Shown: in pieces, positions 18,001 through 26,832 of the stretch | Numbering within the stretch: the stretch's first letter is position 1 | How the letters are laid out: each line of letters begins with the position of its first letter | DNA from: Streptomyces sp. NRRL S-118 | Lineage (GTDB): Bacteria; Actinomycetota; Actinomycetes; Streptomycetales; Streptomycetaceae | Length of the DNA stretch: 64,000 bases | Assembly (NCBI RefSeq): GCF_000716335.1 | Contig: NZ_KL591013.1 | Span: forward strand, 62,001-126,000 | Direction: 5' to 3' | Translations under genes and position numbers: made by a program | Notes under the pieces: generated by a model | Told to the model about the DNA's origin: nothing | Seen by the model: the letters and a program-made list of their open reading frames with translations, nothing else | Databases searched by the model: none

Positions 18001-18751
18001 CCGGGGTGTAGCGGGCGTTCATGCGGATGGTGCGCAGCCGGCCGGCGAAGAGCTTGCGGCTCGCGTCGCGCAGCTTGCCGGTCTCCTGCTCCTCCTGCCC
18101 GAAGCCCTTGACCACGCGGACGCCGGAGACGGCGCCGTCGACGACGCCCGCCACGTGCCCGGCCTGGGCCTGGGCGTACCAGGTGGCGGGGTGCAGGCGG
18201 GTGCGGCTGCGGCGGGCGATGAACCACAGGGCCGGCGCGACGGCGAGGGCGACGAGGGTGAGGGGCAGCGACAGCCACGCCATGACGACGAGCGAGATCA
18301 GGAACAGCAGGACGTTCCCGATGGTCATCGGGAGCATGAAGAGCAGGCCCTGGATCAGCTGGAGGTCGCTGGTGGCGCGGCCGATGACCTGCCCGGTGGA
18401 CAGCTCGTCCTGGCGCCGCCCGTCGAGCCGGGTGATCGTCCCGTACATCTCGGTGCGCAGGTCGTGCTGGACGTCGAGGGCGAGGCGTCCGCCGTAGTAG
18501 CGGCGCACGTACGTCAGGACGTAGACGACGAGTGCGGCGGCGACGAGGAGCCCGGTCCACACGGCGAGCGGTCTCCTGCCGTCGCCGATGACGTCGTCGA
18601 TGACGACCTTGGTGATCAGCGGGACGACGGCCATGACGGCCATGCCGGCGAGGGACGAGCCCAGGGCGAGGACGACGTTGCGCCGGTACCGCCAGGCGTA
18701 GCCGGCCAGCCGCCGTGCCCACCCTTGTTCCGCCGCCTCAGCCGCCGCCAC
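15023..18751 (-). CDS. Fused ABC exporter with two TMD-NBD halves, one ATP site degenerate
   Basis: A 1242-aa protein. GTG 18751 (VAAAEAAEQGW) is preferred: GGGAGG lies 5 nt before it, although the frame opens at 18802. Order: TMD1, NBD1, linker, TMD2, NBD2. NBD1 has Walker A GASGSGKS, signature LSGGQ, but a Q-loop reading VPEDSF (Glu for Gln) and LLLLDDATSAVD, with Asp instead of the catalytic Glu. NBD2 is canonical: GETGAGKS, VPQEAY, NLSAGQ, LLLLDEATAALD. This asymmetry is known from heterodimeric type IV exporters such as BmrCD or TM287/288; here both halves are fused. Substrate unknown: drugs, lipids or peptides are possible. Confidence 0.9.
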   Translation of the reverse strand: MAAAEAAEQGWARRLAGYAWRYRRNVVLALGSSLAGMAVMAVVPLITKVVIDDVIGDGRRPLAVWTGLLVAAALVVYVLTYVRRYYGGRLALDVQHDLRTEMYGTITRLDGRRQDELSTGQVIGRATSDLQLIQGLLFMLPMTIGNVLLFLISLVVMAWLSLPLTLVALAVAPALWFIARRSRTRLHPATWYAQAQAGHVAGVVDGAVSGVRVVKGFGQEEQETGKLRDASRKLFAGRLRTIRMNARYTPALQAVPALGQVAMLALGGWLATRGQITLGTFVAFSTYLAQLVGPVRMLAMVLTVGQQARAGVERVLELIDTEPVIRDGTKELPADVPVGVEFDDVSFAYEDGRPVLDGFSLEIRPGETVAVVGASGSGKSTVSLLLPRFYDVTHGAVLVGGHDVRELTLASLRAAIGLVPEDSFLFSDTVRANIAYGKPGATDEEIRAAARAAQADGFIDELPEGYDTKVGEHGLTLSGGQRQRVALARAILTDPRLLLLDDATSAVDARVEHEIHEALRSVMAGRTTLLIAHRRSTLNLADRIAVLDDGRLSDIGTHEELQARSALYRRLLTDPDELGGVSPGHAVAASAPEEDHTVREELDAEYDAERGITPSLWERDVHAAGDSDTPGATPELLAQVEALPPATDAPDVDEARAVTPEESYGLRRLLGGFGLPLLVSLLLVAVDAGTGLLLPVLIRHGIDEGVEQLALGAVWVASALALGTVVVQWVAQTGEIRMTGRTGERVLYALRLKIFAQLQRLGLDYYERELTGRIMTRMTTDVDALSTFLQTGLVTAFVSVVTFFGIMVALLVIDVQLALVVFATLPVLIVGTFFFRRSSVKAYELARERISVVNADLQESVAGLRIVQAFGREGTGARRFTELSAEYRAARVRGQWLISVYFPFVQLLSSVAAAAVLIVGAGRVEAGTLTTGALVAYLLYIDLFFAPVQQLSQVFDGYQQATVSLGRIQELLREPTSTAAPERPRPVPSLRGEIAFEKVSFSYGADTGGEEEAALTGVDLRIPAGQTVAFVGETGAGKSTLVKLVARFYDPTSGRVTADGTDLRDLDLTAYRHRLGVVPQEAYLFPGTVRDAIAYGRPDATDAEVEAAARAVGAHDMIATLDGGYLHEVAERGRNLSAGQRQLIALARAELVDPDVLLLDEATAALDLATEAQVNAATDRLAGRRTTLVVAHRLTTAARADRVVVMDHGRVAEDGTHEELLARGGRYAQLWATFVGEAPLVA

Positions 18752-18907
18752 TGGTGCCTCCCGTTGTCCGTCCGGACGCAATCCGACGGAAGGCACCAAC
18801 ACGCCCCGGTACGAATTTCATCCCGTCGCAACATTTCATGGTGCTGCGCCGTGCGCGCGGCGTGCCGCGACGGGCCGGACCGGGGCGTGGGGTGAGCGGC
18901 TCGCCGG

Positions 18908-19846
18908 CTAGGAGGCGGGACCGGTCTCGGGCACCGGCGGCATGACCTCGTGCGGGACGGCGGGCGGCGTGAAGAACGACCGGCCGGTCGTGGACGCGGT
19001 CGGGTTGAGATCCCGGTGGACCACCCGCGCGACGGCCTGGATGGTGTTGACGCCGTCGGTCATCGTCGCGTTGTCGTGCGTCAGGACGGTGATCGAGTAG
19101 TTCGCCTTGTCGCTGGTGAACGCGCCGATGCTGTGCACCCGCCAGCCGTGCGTGGCGCGCGACAGCCAGCCGTTCTTGACGTGCACGGTGACGCCGGTCG
19201 GCGTACCGGCCGGCGTGCCCCAGCGCTGCGACGAGATCACCCGCCGCATGAGGCTCTGCACGAACGAGCGCGCGCTGTCGCTCAGCACACCGTTCTGGTT
19301 GGTGAGCAGACCGAGCAGCTTGCGCTGGTCACGCGCGGTGACCTGGGTGAGCCCCCAGTAGCCGCCCGAGCCGGGCACGGTCTGCGTCATCCCGGCGGTC
19401 TGCAGGAACGCGCTGATCTTCGCCACGCCGAGCTGCTTCCACAGCGCGCTGGTCGCGGCGTTGTCGGACTTGGTGATCGCGGCGGTGCTCAGGTCGATCT
19501 CGCGCTGGGTCAGCCGGCGCTTCTGCTTGCCCGCGTCCCACAGCAGGGTGGCCACCATGGTCGTCTTGACGATGCTGGCCGAGTCGAACTTCTGCGTGGC
19601 GCGCAGTTCGCAGTGCGTCTTGGTGGTGCGGTCGTAGACGGCGACGGCCGTCGTGGAAGCGCGGCCCTTGAGGGCGGCGGCGATGTCCTGGGACAGCTTG
19701 GTGGCGAGCCCCGCCTGGCCGGACGTGCACGTCACGGCCGGGGTCGCGGCGGCGGCGGGCGTCGCCGTGGCGGCGGTGGGCAGCAGGACCCCGAGGGCGA
19801 GGGCCGTGCACAGCGCGCCGCGTCGGGTGCGGTGTATGGATGTCAC
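18908..19846 (-). CDS. Secreted serine hydrolase, class A beta-lactamase-like
   Basis: A 312-aa protein starting at GTG 19846. Signal peptide with TRRGALCTALALGVLLP and cleavage in ATPAAAATPA. All three penicillin-recognising motifs are present: S91-I-V-K94 (SASIVK), S127-D128-N129 and HVKNGW (KTG box as KNG). No clear class A omega-loop ExxLN is seen, so beta-lactamase activity is doubtful; similar Streptomyces proteins are annotated only as serine hydrolases. It may act on peptidoglycan or its precursors. The C-terminal 30 residues are Pro-rich. Same direction as the ABC exporter, 156 bp apart. Confidence 0.8.
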   Translation of the reverse strand: MTSIHRTRRGALCTALALGVLLPTAATATPAAAATPAVTCTSGQAGLATKLSQDIAAALKGRASTTAVAVYDRTTKTHCELRATQKFDSASIVKTTMVATLLWDAGKQKRRLTQREIDLSTAAITKSDNAATSALWKQLGVAKISAFLQTAGMTQTVPGSGGYWGLTQVTARDQRKLLGLLTNQNGVLSDSARSFVQSLMRRVISSQRWGTPAGTPTGVTVHVKNGWLSRATHGWRVHSIGAFTSDKANYSITVLTHDNATMTDGVNTIQAVARVVHRDLNPTASTTGRSFFTPPAVPHEVMPPVPETGPAS

Positions 19847-19894
19847 ACCCTGTCAGACACCCGGGTGCGCGGAAGGTTGTACGGGCGGCGGCGA

Positions 19895-19936
19895 CGGGCC
19901 GGGCAGCGCCCCGCCGGGGGCGCTGCCGTACGGCCC
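19895..19936 (-). terminator. Hairpin terminator after the ThDP enzyme gene
   Basis: Stem GGCAGCGCCCC / GGGGCGCTGCC (11 bp) extended by outer CGGGCC / GGCCCG pairs around a small loop, immediately downstream of the stop at 19940 in the leftward direction. Confidence 0.7.
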
Positions 19937-19939
19937 GGA

Positions 19940-21622
19940 TCACCCGTGCGTCGGCGCGAACATCCGCAGGCGGGCCGGGAGCACGACCACCGAGGGTCCG
20001 CGCGTGGCGAGGGAGGCCGCGAGGTCCGCGCGCAGGGCCTGCGGGGTCGTACGGACCGCGGGCACGCCGAAGGACCCGGCCAGGGCGACGAAGTCCGGGC
20101 GGTCCAGCTCCGTGCCGGTGGCGGTGCCGAAGGCGTCGGTCATGTACTCGCGCAGGATGCCGTAACCGCCGTCGTCGACGATGAGCCAGGTGACGTCGAG
20201 GCCGTACTGCTTCGCCGTGGCGAGCTCCGCGAGGGAATACATGGCGCCGCCGTCGCCGGAGACGGCCAGGACCGGCCCCGTCGGGTCGGCGACCGCCGCG
20301 CCCAGCGCCGCCGGGAAGGCGTACCCGAGGCCGCCGGCGCCCTGCGCCGAGTGCATGGTGTTGGGGCGGCGGGTGTCGAAGGCCGACCAGGCCCAGTAGG
20401 CGAGGATCGTCATGTCCCAGAAGCTCGGCGCGTCGTCCGGCAGGGCACCGCGCACGGCCGCCAGGACCTCCTGCTCCAGGGCGAGGTCCTGGGCGGCGAG
20501 CCGCGCGCGCACCTTCGCCAGCACCGCGCGGACGCGCTCGGCGGCGGCGGGGTCCTCGCGCGCAGGAACCGTCTCCAGCAGCGCCATGAGGGCGAGCCGG
20601 GCGTCGGCGTGGATGCCGAGGGCGGGATGGTTGGACTCCAGCTTGCCGAGATCGGCCTCGATCTGGATGATCCGGCCCCGCGGGGCGAACGTGTGGTAGT
20701 TCGAGGACAGCTCACCCAGCCCGGAACCGACCACCAGAAGGACGTCCGCGTCCTCCAGGAAATCGGTGGTGTGCCGGTCCTCCAGCCACGACTGGAGCGA
20801 CAGCGGGTGCTCCCAGGGGAAGGCGCCCTTGCCGCCGAAGGTGGTCACGACAGGAGCGCTCAGCCGCTCGGCCAGCGCCCGCAGCTTGCCGGACGCGTCG
20901 GAGCGCACGACCCCGCCGCCCGCGATGATCACGGGCCGCTCGGCGCGGGCGAGCAGGTGCGCGGCCACGGCCGTCAGCTCCGGGCGCGGGGCGAGCTCCT
21001 CCGGAGTGGCGTCGACAGCCGTGACCACCGGCAGGGCCGCCTCGGCGAGCAGCACGTCCTGCGGGATCTCCACCCAGACGGGACCGTGCGGCACGGTCAG
21101 CGCCGACTGCCAGGCGGCGGCGACCGCCGACGGGATCTGCGACTGGGACCGCACCGTGTGCACGGACTTCACGACGTCACGGAAGGACGCCTGCTGGTCA
21201 CGCAGCTCGTGCAGGTAGCCGCGGCGGCTCCCGCCGAGCCCGGCGACCGGGATCTGGCTGCCGATGGCCAGGACGGGGGCGCTGGCGGCGGCCGCCTCCT
21301 GGAGCGCGGGGAGCGACATCAGGGCCCCGGGCCCCGTGGACAGCAGCAGCGGCGCCGCCTCGCCCGTGATGCGGCCGTACGCGTCGGCGGCGAAACCCGC
21401 GTTGTTCTCGGCCCGCAGGCCCACGTACCGCAGCGAGGAGCGGCGCAGCGCGTCGAACATGCCCAGCGCGTGCTGCCCGGGCAGGCCGAAGACCGTGGTG
21501 GCCCCCAGCCCCGCGAGCGTCTCCACCACGAGGTCGCCCCCGGTCCGGCCGGGCGGCGGGTTCAGCGCGGCCTCCGTCTGCGCCGTGGAGGGCCGCAGCA
21601 CCAGGTCGTGGTCGTGAGTCAC
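19940..21622 (-). CDS. Thiamine diphosphate-dependent enzyme, acetolactate synthase-like
   Basis: A 560-aa protein; GTG 21622 has AGAAGG 5 nt upstream. Three domains of the family are present: N-terminal PYR domain (FGLPGQHALGMFDAL, LRAENNAGFAADAYGR with the activating Glu), a central FAD/NAD-like domain and the C-terminal PP domain with SGDGGAMYS...VDDGGYGI, the ThDP/Mg motif. Close neighbours are a ureohydrolase and a PucR regulator. The pairing suggests handling of a keto acid formed during breakdown of arginine-derived guanidino compounds, rather than branched-chain biosynthesis, but no small regulatory subunit gene is adjacent to test that. The reaction is not determined by the sequence. 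Confidence 0.82.
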   Translation of the reverse strand: MTHDHDLVLRPSTAQTEAALNPPPGRTGGDLVVETLAGLGATTVFGLPGQHALGMFDALRRSSLRYVGLRAENNAGFAADAYGRITGEAAPLLLSTGPGALMSLPALQEAAAASAPVLAIGSQIPVAGLGGSRRGYLHELRDQQASFRDVVKSVHTVRSQSQIPSAVAAAWQSALTVPHGPVWVEIPQDVLLAEAALPVVTAVDATPEELAPRPELTAVAAHLLARAERPVIIAGGGVVRSDASGKLRALAERLSAPVVTTFGGKGAFPWEHPLSLQSWLEDRHTTDFLEDADVLLVVGSGLGELSSNYHTFAPRGRIIQIEADLGKLESNHPALGIHADARLALMALLETVPAREDPAAAERVRAVLAKVRARLAAQDLALEQEVLAAVRGALPDDAPSFWDMTILAYWAWSAFDTRRPNTMHSAQGAGGLGYAFPAALGAAVADPTGPVLAVSGDGGAMYSLAELATAKQYGLDVTWLIVDDGGYGILREYMTDAFGTATGTELDRPDFVALAGSFGVPAVRTTPQALRADLAASLATRGPSVVVLPARLRMFAPTHG

Positions 21623-21646
21623 GTGTGCCTTCTTTTTCAGGGCTCG

Positions 21647-21703
21647 GTTCGGCTCCGGGGCGCCCCCTTTTTTTGATGGGTTCGGTTCAGCTCCGGGGCG
21701 CCT
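21647..21703. repeat. Two-copy imperfect direct repeat flanking a T-run
   Basis: Two near-identical blocks, each ending CTCCGGGGCGCC and beginning GTTCGG/GTTCAG, flank a CCCCCTTTTTTT run just upstream of the ThDP enzyme start. The T-run is striking in this GC-rich genome. Confidence 0.4.
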
Positions 21704-21822
21704 GTCGGCGGTGTCGACGGTCCATCGTGCTCGATTCGCTCGTGCCTCGCGAATCTCCGCGCGTTCTCCCTTTCGACACCGCCGCGCCCCTTCGCCTCAC
21801 TCCCCTTCGGTCACACGGGGCC

Positions 21823-21912
21823 GAGCCCGAAGGCTCCACTGGGGTGCCCGAAGGCTCCACGGGGGTGAGCCCGAAGGTTCCACAGGGGTGAGCCCGAAGG
21901 TTCCACGGGGGC
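21823..21912. repeat. Tandem repeat, four copies of 21-23 bp
   Basis: Four tandem units at 21823-21845, 21846-21866 (2 bp shorter), 21867-21889 and 21890-21912 share GCCCGAAGGYTCCACNGGGG. They sit in the 414-bp gap 21623-22036 between ureohydrolase and ThDP enzyme; no gene is seen in that gap. The gap also holds a nested hairpin (CCTCCGGGG near 21942 with CCCCGGAGG near 21990), a possible terminator of the ureohydrolase. Confidence 0.8.
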
Positions 21913-22036
21913 GGGCCCGGAGCTCCGGGAGACGGTCACCCGCACCTCCGGGGCACAGTCCTCGCGGGAACCGTGCCCGTGAAGCACGGCCCCCGGAGGC
22001 GGGCGGCTCGCAGGGCCGGGCCCGCGGCGGTGCGGG

Positions 22037-23032
22037 TTACTTCGCCGGGGACTCCGCGGCCGCCGCGCGGTTCGCCGCGATCTGGCGGGACATGATCGTC
22101 GTCAGCTCGTACGCCGTGTGGGAGGCGGCGACCGAGGTGATCTCGGCGTGGTCGTACGCCGGGGCGACCTCGACGACGTCCGCCGACACCAGGTTGCACG
22201 AGGCCAGGCCGCGCAGGATCTCCAGCAGCTCGCGGGAGGTCATGCCGCCCGCCTCGGGGGTGCCGGTGCCGGGCGCGTGGGCCGGGTCGAGGCAGTCGAT
22301 GTCGATGGAGATGTACAGCGGGCGGTCGCCGATGCGCTGGCGGAGCTGGTCGGCGATCTCGTCGGCGCCGCGGCGGTAGACGTCGGCCGACGTCACGATG
22401 CCGAAGCCCATCTTCTCGTCGTCCGTCAGGTCCTGCTTGCCGTACAGCGGGCCGCGCGTACCGACGTGCGAGAGCGCCTCGGTGTCGAGGATGCCCTCCT
22501 CGACGGCCCGGCGGAACGGCGTGCCGTGCGTGTACTCGGCGCCGAAGTAGGTGTCCCAGGTGTCGAGGTGGGCGTCGAAGTGGAGCAGGGCGACCGGGCC
22601 GTGCTTCTTCGCCACCGAGCGCAGCAGGGGCAGCGCGATGGTGTGGTCACCGCCCAGCGTCATCAGGCGGGCGCCGGTGCCGAGCAGGTCGTCGGCGGCG
22701 GCCTCCACCGTCTCCACGGCCTCGTTGATGTTGAACGGGTTCACGGCGATGTCGCCGCCGTCCGCCACCTGCGCGAGCGCGAAGGGCGAGGCGTCCTGGG
22801 CCGGGTTGTACGGGCGCAGCAGGCGCGAGGCCTCCCGGATGGCGTTGCCGCCGAAGCGGGCACCGGGGCGGTAGGAGACACCGGAGTCGAAGGGCACGCC
22901 GACGACGGCGACGTCGGCGGTGCCGACCTCGTCGAGCCGCGGCAGCCGCGCGAACGTGGCGGGTCCGGCGTACCGCGGGATGCGGGACGAGTCGATGGGG
23001 CCGCGCGGCGTCGCGTTCTCGGTGCTGCTCAT
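22037..23032 (-). CDS. speB: Agmatinase/guanidinobutyrase-type ureohydrolase
   Basis: A 331-aa Mn-dependent ureohydrolase. Metal motifs are complete: [17 protein letters not shown] and [19 protein letters not shown]. These enzymes release urea from agmatine, guanidinobutyrate or related compounds. ATG 23032 is taken (AGAAGG 9 nt upstream); GTG 23038 is an alternative only 3 nt from that site. Divergent from a PucR regulator and followed by a ThDP enzyme. The specific substrate (agmatine versus 4-guanidinobutyrate) cannot be settled; in streptomycetes arginine catabolism through guanidinobutyrate to GABA is known, which would fit. The symbol is by family. Confidence 0.85.
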   Translation of the reverse strand: MSSTENATPRGPIDSSRIPRYAGPATFARLPRLDEVGTADVAVVGVPFDSGVSYRPGARFGGNAIREASRLLRPYNPAQDASPFALAQVADGGDIAVNPFNINEAVETVEAAADDLLGTGARLMTLGGDHTIALPLLRSVAKKHGPVALLHFDAHLDTWDTYFGAEYTHGTPFRRAVEEGILDTEALSHVGTRGPLYGKQDLTDDEKMGFGIVTSADVYRRGADEIADQLRQRIGDRPLYISIDIDCLDPAHAPGTGTPEAGGMTSRELLEILRGLASCNLVSADVVEVAPAYDHAEITSVAASHTAYELTTIMSRQIAANRAAAAESPAK

Positions 23033-23160
23033 GTCCACATGCCTTCTTTCAGCGACTTTTCAGCTTTTCGACCTATAAGGCTAACCGTGGGCCGGAACCA
23101 CCCCGGTCGCTGCCGACGGGACGACAGTAGGTGGCCCGCGAGCGGGGCTGAAGTGTACGT

Positions 23161-23192
23161 TTCCTCCACTACCGGTGTTATGGATGGAGGAA
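23161..23192. promoter_or_regulatory. Palindrome containing the pucR ribosome binding site
   Basis: TTCCTCCA at 23161-23168 and TGGAGGAA at 23185-23192 are exact complements. The right arm contains the GGAGG that serves ATG 23199, so in mRNA it could be masked; as DNA it could be an operator in the divergent gap. Confidence 0.5.
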
Positions 23193-23198
23193 GTGTCC

Positions 23199-24644
23199 AT
23201 GTCGTCCTCGTCCACGCCGCCCGGACCGGCGGACCCCGCGCCCTCCGGCGCCGAGGCGGCGCCCGCGCCGCCCGGGCCGTCGGTCCCGCTCCGGGACCTG
23301 CTCGGCCGTGAGGACCTCGGGCTGCGCCTGATCGCGGGCCCGCCCGGGACCGGCATCCACTGGGTGCACGCCTCCGAGATGGCCGACCCGTACCCGTACC
23401 TGCTCGGCGGCGAGCTGCTGCTGACGGCGGGCGTGCAGCTCACCGACCCCGAGCGGTACGTCGCGCGGGTGGTGGCGGCGGGCGCCGCGGCGCTCGGTTT
23501 CGGGGTGGCGCCGGTGCACGACACCGTGCCGGACGGGCTGGTCGCGGCCTGCGCGCGGCACGGACTGCCGCTGCTGGAGGTACCGCCCGGGACCCCGTTC
23601 GCGGCGGTGGGGCGCGCGGTGTGGCGGCTGATGGAGCAGGCCCGCCACCACGAGCTGCGGCGCGTGACGCAGGCGCAGCAGGCGCTGGCGTCCGCCGCGG
23701 CGCGGCCCGATCCGGTGCCCGCGGTGCTCCGGGCGCTGGCGTCCCGGCTGGGCGGACGGGCCGCGCTCCACGCGCCGGACGGCACGGAGTACGCGGCGGC
23801 CGGGCAGGCGGTCGCACCGGAGGCGGCCGCGGCGCTGGTGCGGCTGGCCGGGGTGCTCCGCACCGGGGCCCGCCCCTCCTCCGCCACGGACACCGCCGGC
23901 GGGATGCACCTCGCCGCGTACGCCCTCGGCGGCGAGCGGCGCCTCTCGCTCGGTGTCGCGGCGGCGCGGCGGGAGCCGGGGGACCACACGGTCGCGGGGG
24001 TCGCTGTGGTGCTGCTGTCGCTGCTGACGGCGCCGCACCAGGGCGCCGAGGAGGCCGCCCGCTCAAGCGCGCTGGTACGGCTGCTGCTGGGAGCGGCGCC
24101 CGCGGAGGTGGCCCCGCTGCTGGGCGACGCGCCGTGGACCGTGGTGCACGCGCGCGGTGACGGTCCTCCGCCGGCGCTGGGCACCCCGCTGGTGGACGCC
24201 CGGGAGGGGAGGGTCCGGGCGCTCCTGCCCGCCGGCCGCGAGCCGGCGGCGCCGCCCCGGGGCTGGACGTTCGGGGTCAGCGCCCCGGCGGACCCCGACG
24301 GGCTCGGCGCCGCGGACCGCCAAGCGGCCCGGGCGCTGCGCCGCGCCCGGGCCGCGCACACCCCGCTGGCCCGGCACCGCGAGGCGGGCCTGGCGGCGCT
24401 GGTCGACCCGGAGGAGGCCGCCGCCCACGCCCGCGCGCTGCTCGGACCGCTCACCGAGCCCCTGACGGAGACCCTGCGCACCTGGCTGTCGCTGCACGGA
24501 AACTGGGACCGCACGGCGACGGCGCTGGGCGTGCACCGCAACACGGTCCGCCAGCGCATCGCGCGGTGCGCCGCCCTACTGGAGGCCGACCTGGACGACG
24601 CCGAGGTCCGCATGGAGCTGTGGTTCGCGCTGCGCCTGCGCTGA
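23199..24644 (+). CDS. PucR family transcriptional regulator
   Basis: A 481-aa protein. ATG 23199 has GGAGG 8 nt upstream. The N-terminal PucR-like domain (VPLRDLLGREDLGLRLIAG; WVHASEMADPYPYLLGGELLLTAG) is followed by a variable GGDEF-like middle region and a C-terminal PucR helix-turn-helix: TLRTWLSLHGNWDRTATALGVHRNTVRQRIARC. PucR regulators control purine, amino acid or polyamine catabolism. Divergence from the ureohydrolase suggests it activates speB and the ThDP gene. The 20-residue Pro/Ala-rich N-terminal extension is typical of Streptomyces. Confidence 0.9.
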   Translation: MSSSSTPPGPADPAPSGAEAAPAPPGPSVPLRDLLGREDLGLRLIAGPPGTGIHWVHASEMADPYPYLLGGELLLTAGVQLTDPERYVARVVAAGAAALGFGVAPVHDTVPDGLVAACARHGLPLLEVPPGTPFAAVGRAVWRLMEQARHHELRRVTQAQQALASAAARPDPVPAVLRALASRLGGRAALHAPDGTEYAAAGQAVAPEAAAALVRLAGVLRTGARPSSATDTAGGMHLAAYALGGERRLSLGVAAARREPGDHTVAGVAVVLLSLLTAPHQGAEEAARSSALVRLLLGAAPAEVAPLLGDAPWTVVHARGDGPPPALGTPLVDAREGRVRALLPAGREPAAPPRGWTFGVSAPADPDGLGAADRQAARALRRARAAHTPLARHREAGLAALVDPEEAAAHARALLGPLTEPLTETLRTWLSLHGNWDRTATALGVHRNTVRQRIARCAALLEADLDDAEVRMELWFALRLR

Positions 24645-24710
24645 GTGGTTGTGACATGAACGACCCTGGACAGCCACGGTGACTGCCGGGTAACTTCGAG
24701 GGTGAGACCC

Positions 24711-24728
24711 TGAGCAAGCGCTTAGCCA
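24711..24728. promoter_or_regulatory. Palindromic site upstream of the acyl-CoA dehydrogenase
   Basis: TGAGCAAGCGCTTAGCCA has an 8-bp palindromic core AAGCGCTT with TG/CA ends. Similar CAAG-CTTG sites are bound by TetR-type regulators (KstR2-like) upstream of actinobacterial fatty acid genes. Lies 23-40 bp before the GTG at 24751. Confidence 0.45.
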
Positions 24729-24750
24729 CATGCAGCCCAAGGAGGCGTCG

Positions 24751-25908
<1,158 letters not shown>

Positions 25909-25913
25909 GCCCT

Positions 25914-26777
25914 GTGACCCAAGCGCTCGACGACCTGCTCGCTCTGCTCGACCTGGAGCGGATCGAGCAGGACATCTTCCGCGGCGAGTCCCGGTCGGCC
26001 CTGGTCCCCCGCGTCTTCGGGGGCCAGGTCGCCGCCCAGGCACTGGTCGCGGCCGGCCGCACGGTCCCCGGGGACCGGCTCGCCCACTCGCTCCACGCGT
26101 ACTTCCTGCGCCCCGGCGACCCGGGTGCGCCGATCGTCTACACCGTGGACCGCATCCGCGACGGCCGCTCCTTCACCACGCGGCGGGTCGTCGCCGTCCA
26201 GCACGGACAGCCGGTCTTCCACCTCTCTGCGTCGTTCCAGACGTACGAGGAGGGCCTGGAGCACCAGGCGGACATGCCGCCCGCCCCGGACCCCGAGACC
26301 CTGCCGACGGCCGCCGAGATGCTGCCGCGCCACCTGCCCGCCGCGGTCGCCGAGCGGCTGGTGGAAGCCCGCGCGGCGGTCGACCTGCGATACGCCGAGG
26401 TGCCGCCGTGGGGCAGCGTCGGGGAGCCGCGCGAGCCGCGCTCCCAGGTCTGGTTCCGCACCAACGGCAAGCTCGCGGACGACCCCCTGCTGCACGTCTG
26501 CCTCGCCACGTACGTCTCCGACATGACGCTGCTCGACTCGGTGCTGCTCGCGCACGGCCGCGGCGGCTGGGCGGTCGGCGACGTGGTGGGCGCCTCGCTG
26601 GACCACGCGATGTGGTTCCACCGGCCCTTCCGCGCGGACGAGTGGCTCCTGTACGACCAGGAGTCACCCTCCGCGTCGGGCGGCCGCGGACTGGGCCAGG
26701 CCCGCATCTACACCCAGGACGGACGGCTGGCGATCTCCGTCATCCAGGAGGGCGTGGTCCGCGTCCCCCGGGGCTGA
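25914..26777 (+). CDS. tesB: Acyl-CoA thioesterase II (TesB family)
   Basis: A 287-aa double-hotdog protein, GTG 25914, five bases after the dehydrogenase stop, hence one operon. Typical motifs: RVFGGQVAAQALVAAGRTV, HSLHAYFLRPGDP, DGRSFTTRRVVAVQ in the first hotdog, and ATYVSDMTLLDSVLLAH, SLDHAMWFHRPFRADEWLLYDQESP in the second, including the Asp/Thr/Gln-type catalytic region of TesB. Hydrolyses medium to long acyl-CoAs, releasing CoA during fatty acid turnover. Confidence 0.9.
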   Translation: MTQALDDLLALLDLERIEQDIFRGESRSALVPRVFGGQVAAQALVAAGRTVPGDRLAHSLHAYFLRPGDPGAPIVYTVDRIRDGRSFTTRRVVAVQHGQPVFHLSASFQTYEEGLEHQADMPPAPDPETLPTAAEMLPRHLPAAVAERLVEARAAVDLRYAEVPPWGSVGEPREPRSQVWFRTNGKLADDPLLHVCLATYVSDMTLLDSVLLAHGRGGWAVGDVVGASLDHAMWFHRPFRADEWLLYDQESPSASGGRGLGQARIYTQDGRLAISVIQEGVVRVPRG

Positions 26778-26832
26778 GCCCCGCGGCGCGTCCCCGGGTC
26801 CCCGCGTCCGGCCCCTGCCGGGCTCGTGACGC

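Noticed and set aside
14936..18895. Very long plus-strand open frame opposite the ABC exporter
   Set aside because: Its translation is a low-complexity Arg/Asp/Gly/Glu mixture without domains; it is the mirror of a high-GC coding strand. The minus strand carries clear ABC motifs.
21823..21912. CRISPR-like array
   Set aside because: Units are contiguous without spacers and no cas genes are near; plain tandem repeat.
21623..22036. Riboswitch in front of the ThDP enzyme
   Set aside because: No THI-box core (CTGAGA / ACCTGATC) is present; the gap is made of repeats and hairpins.
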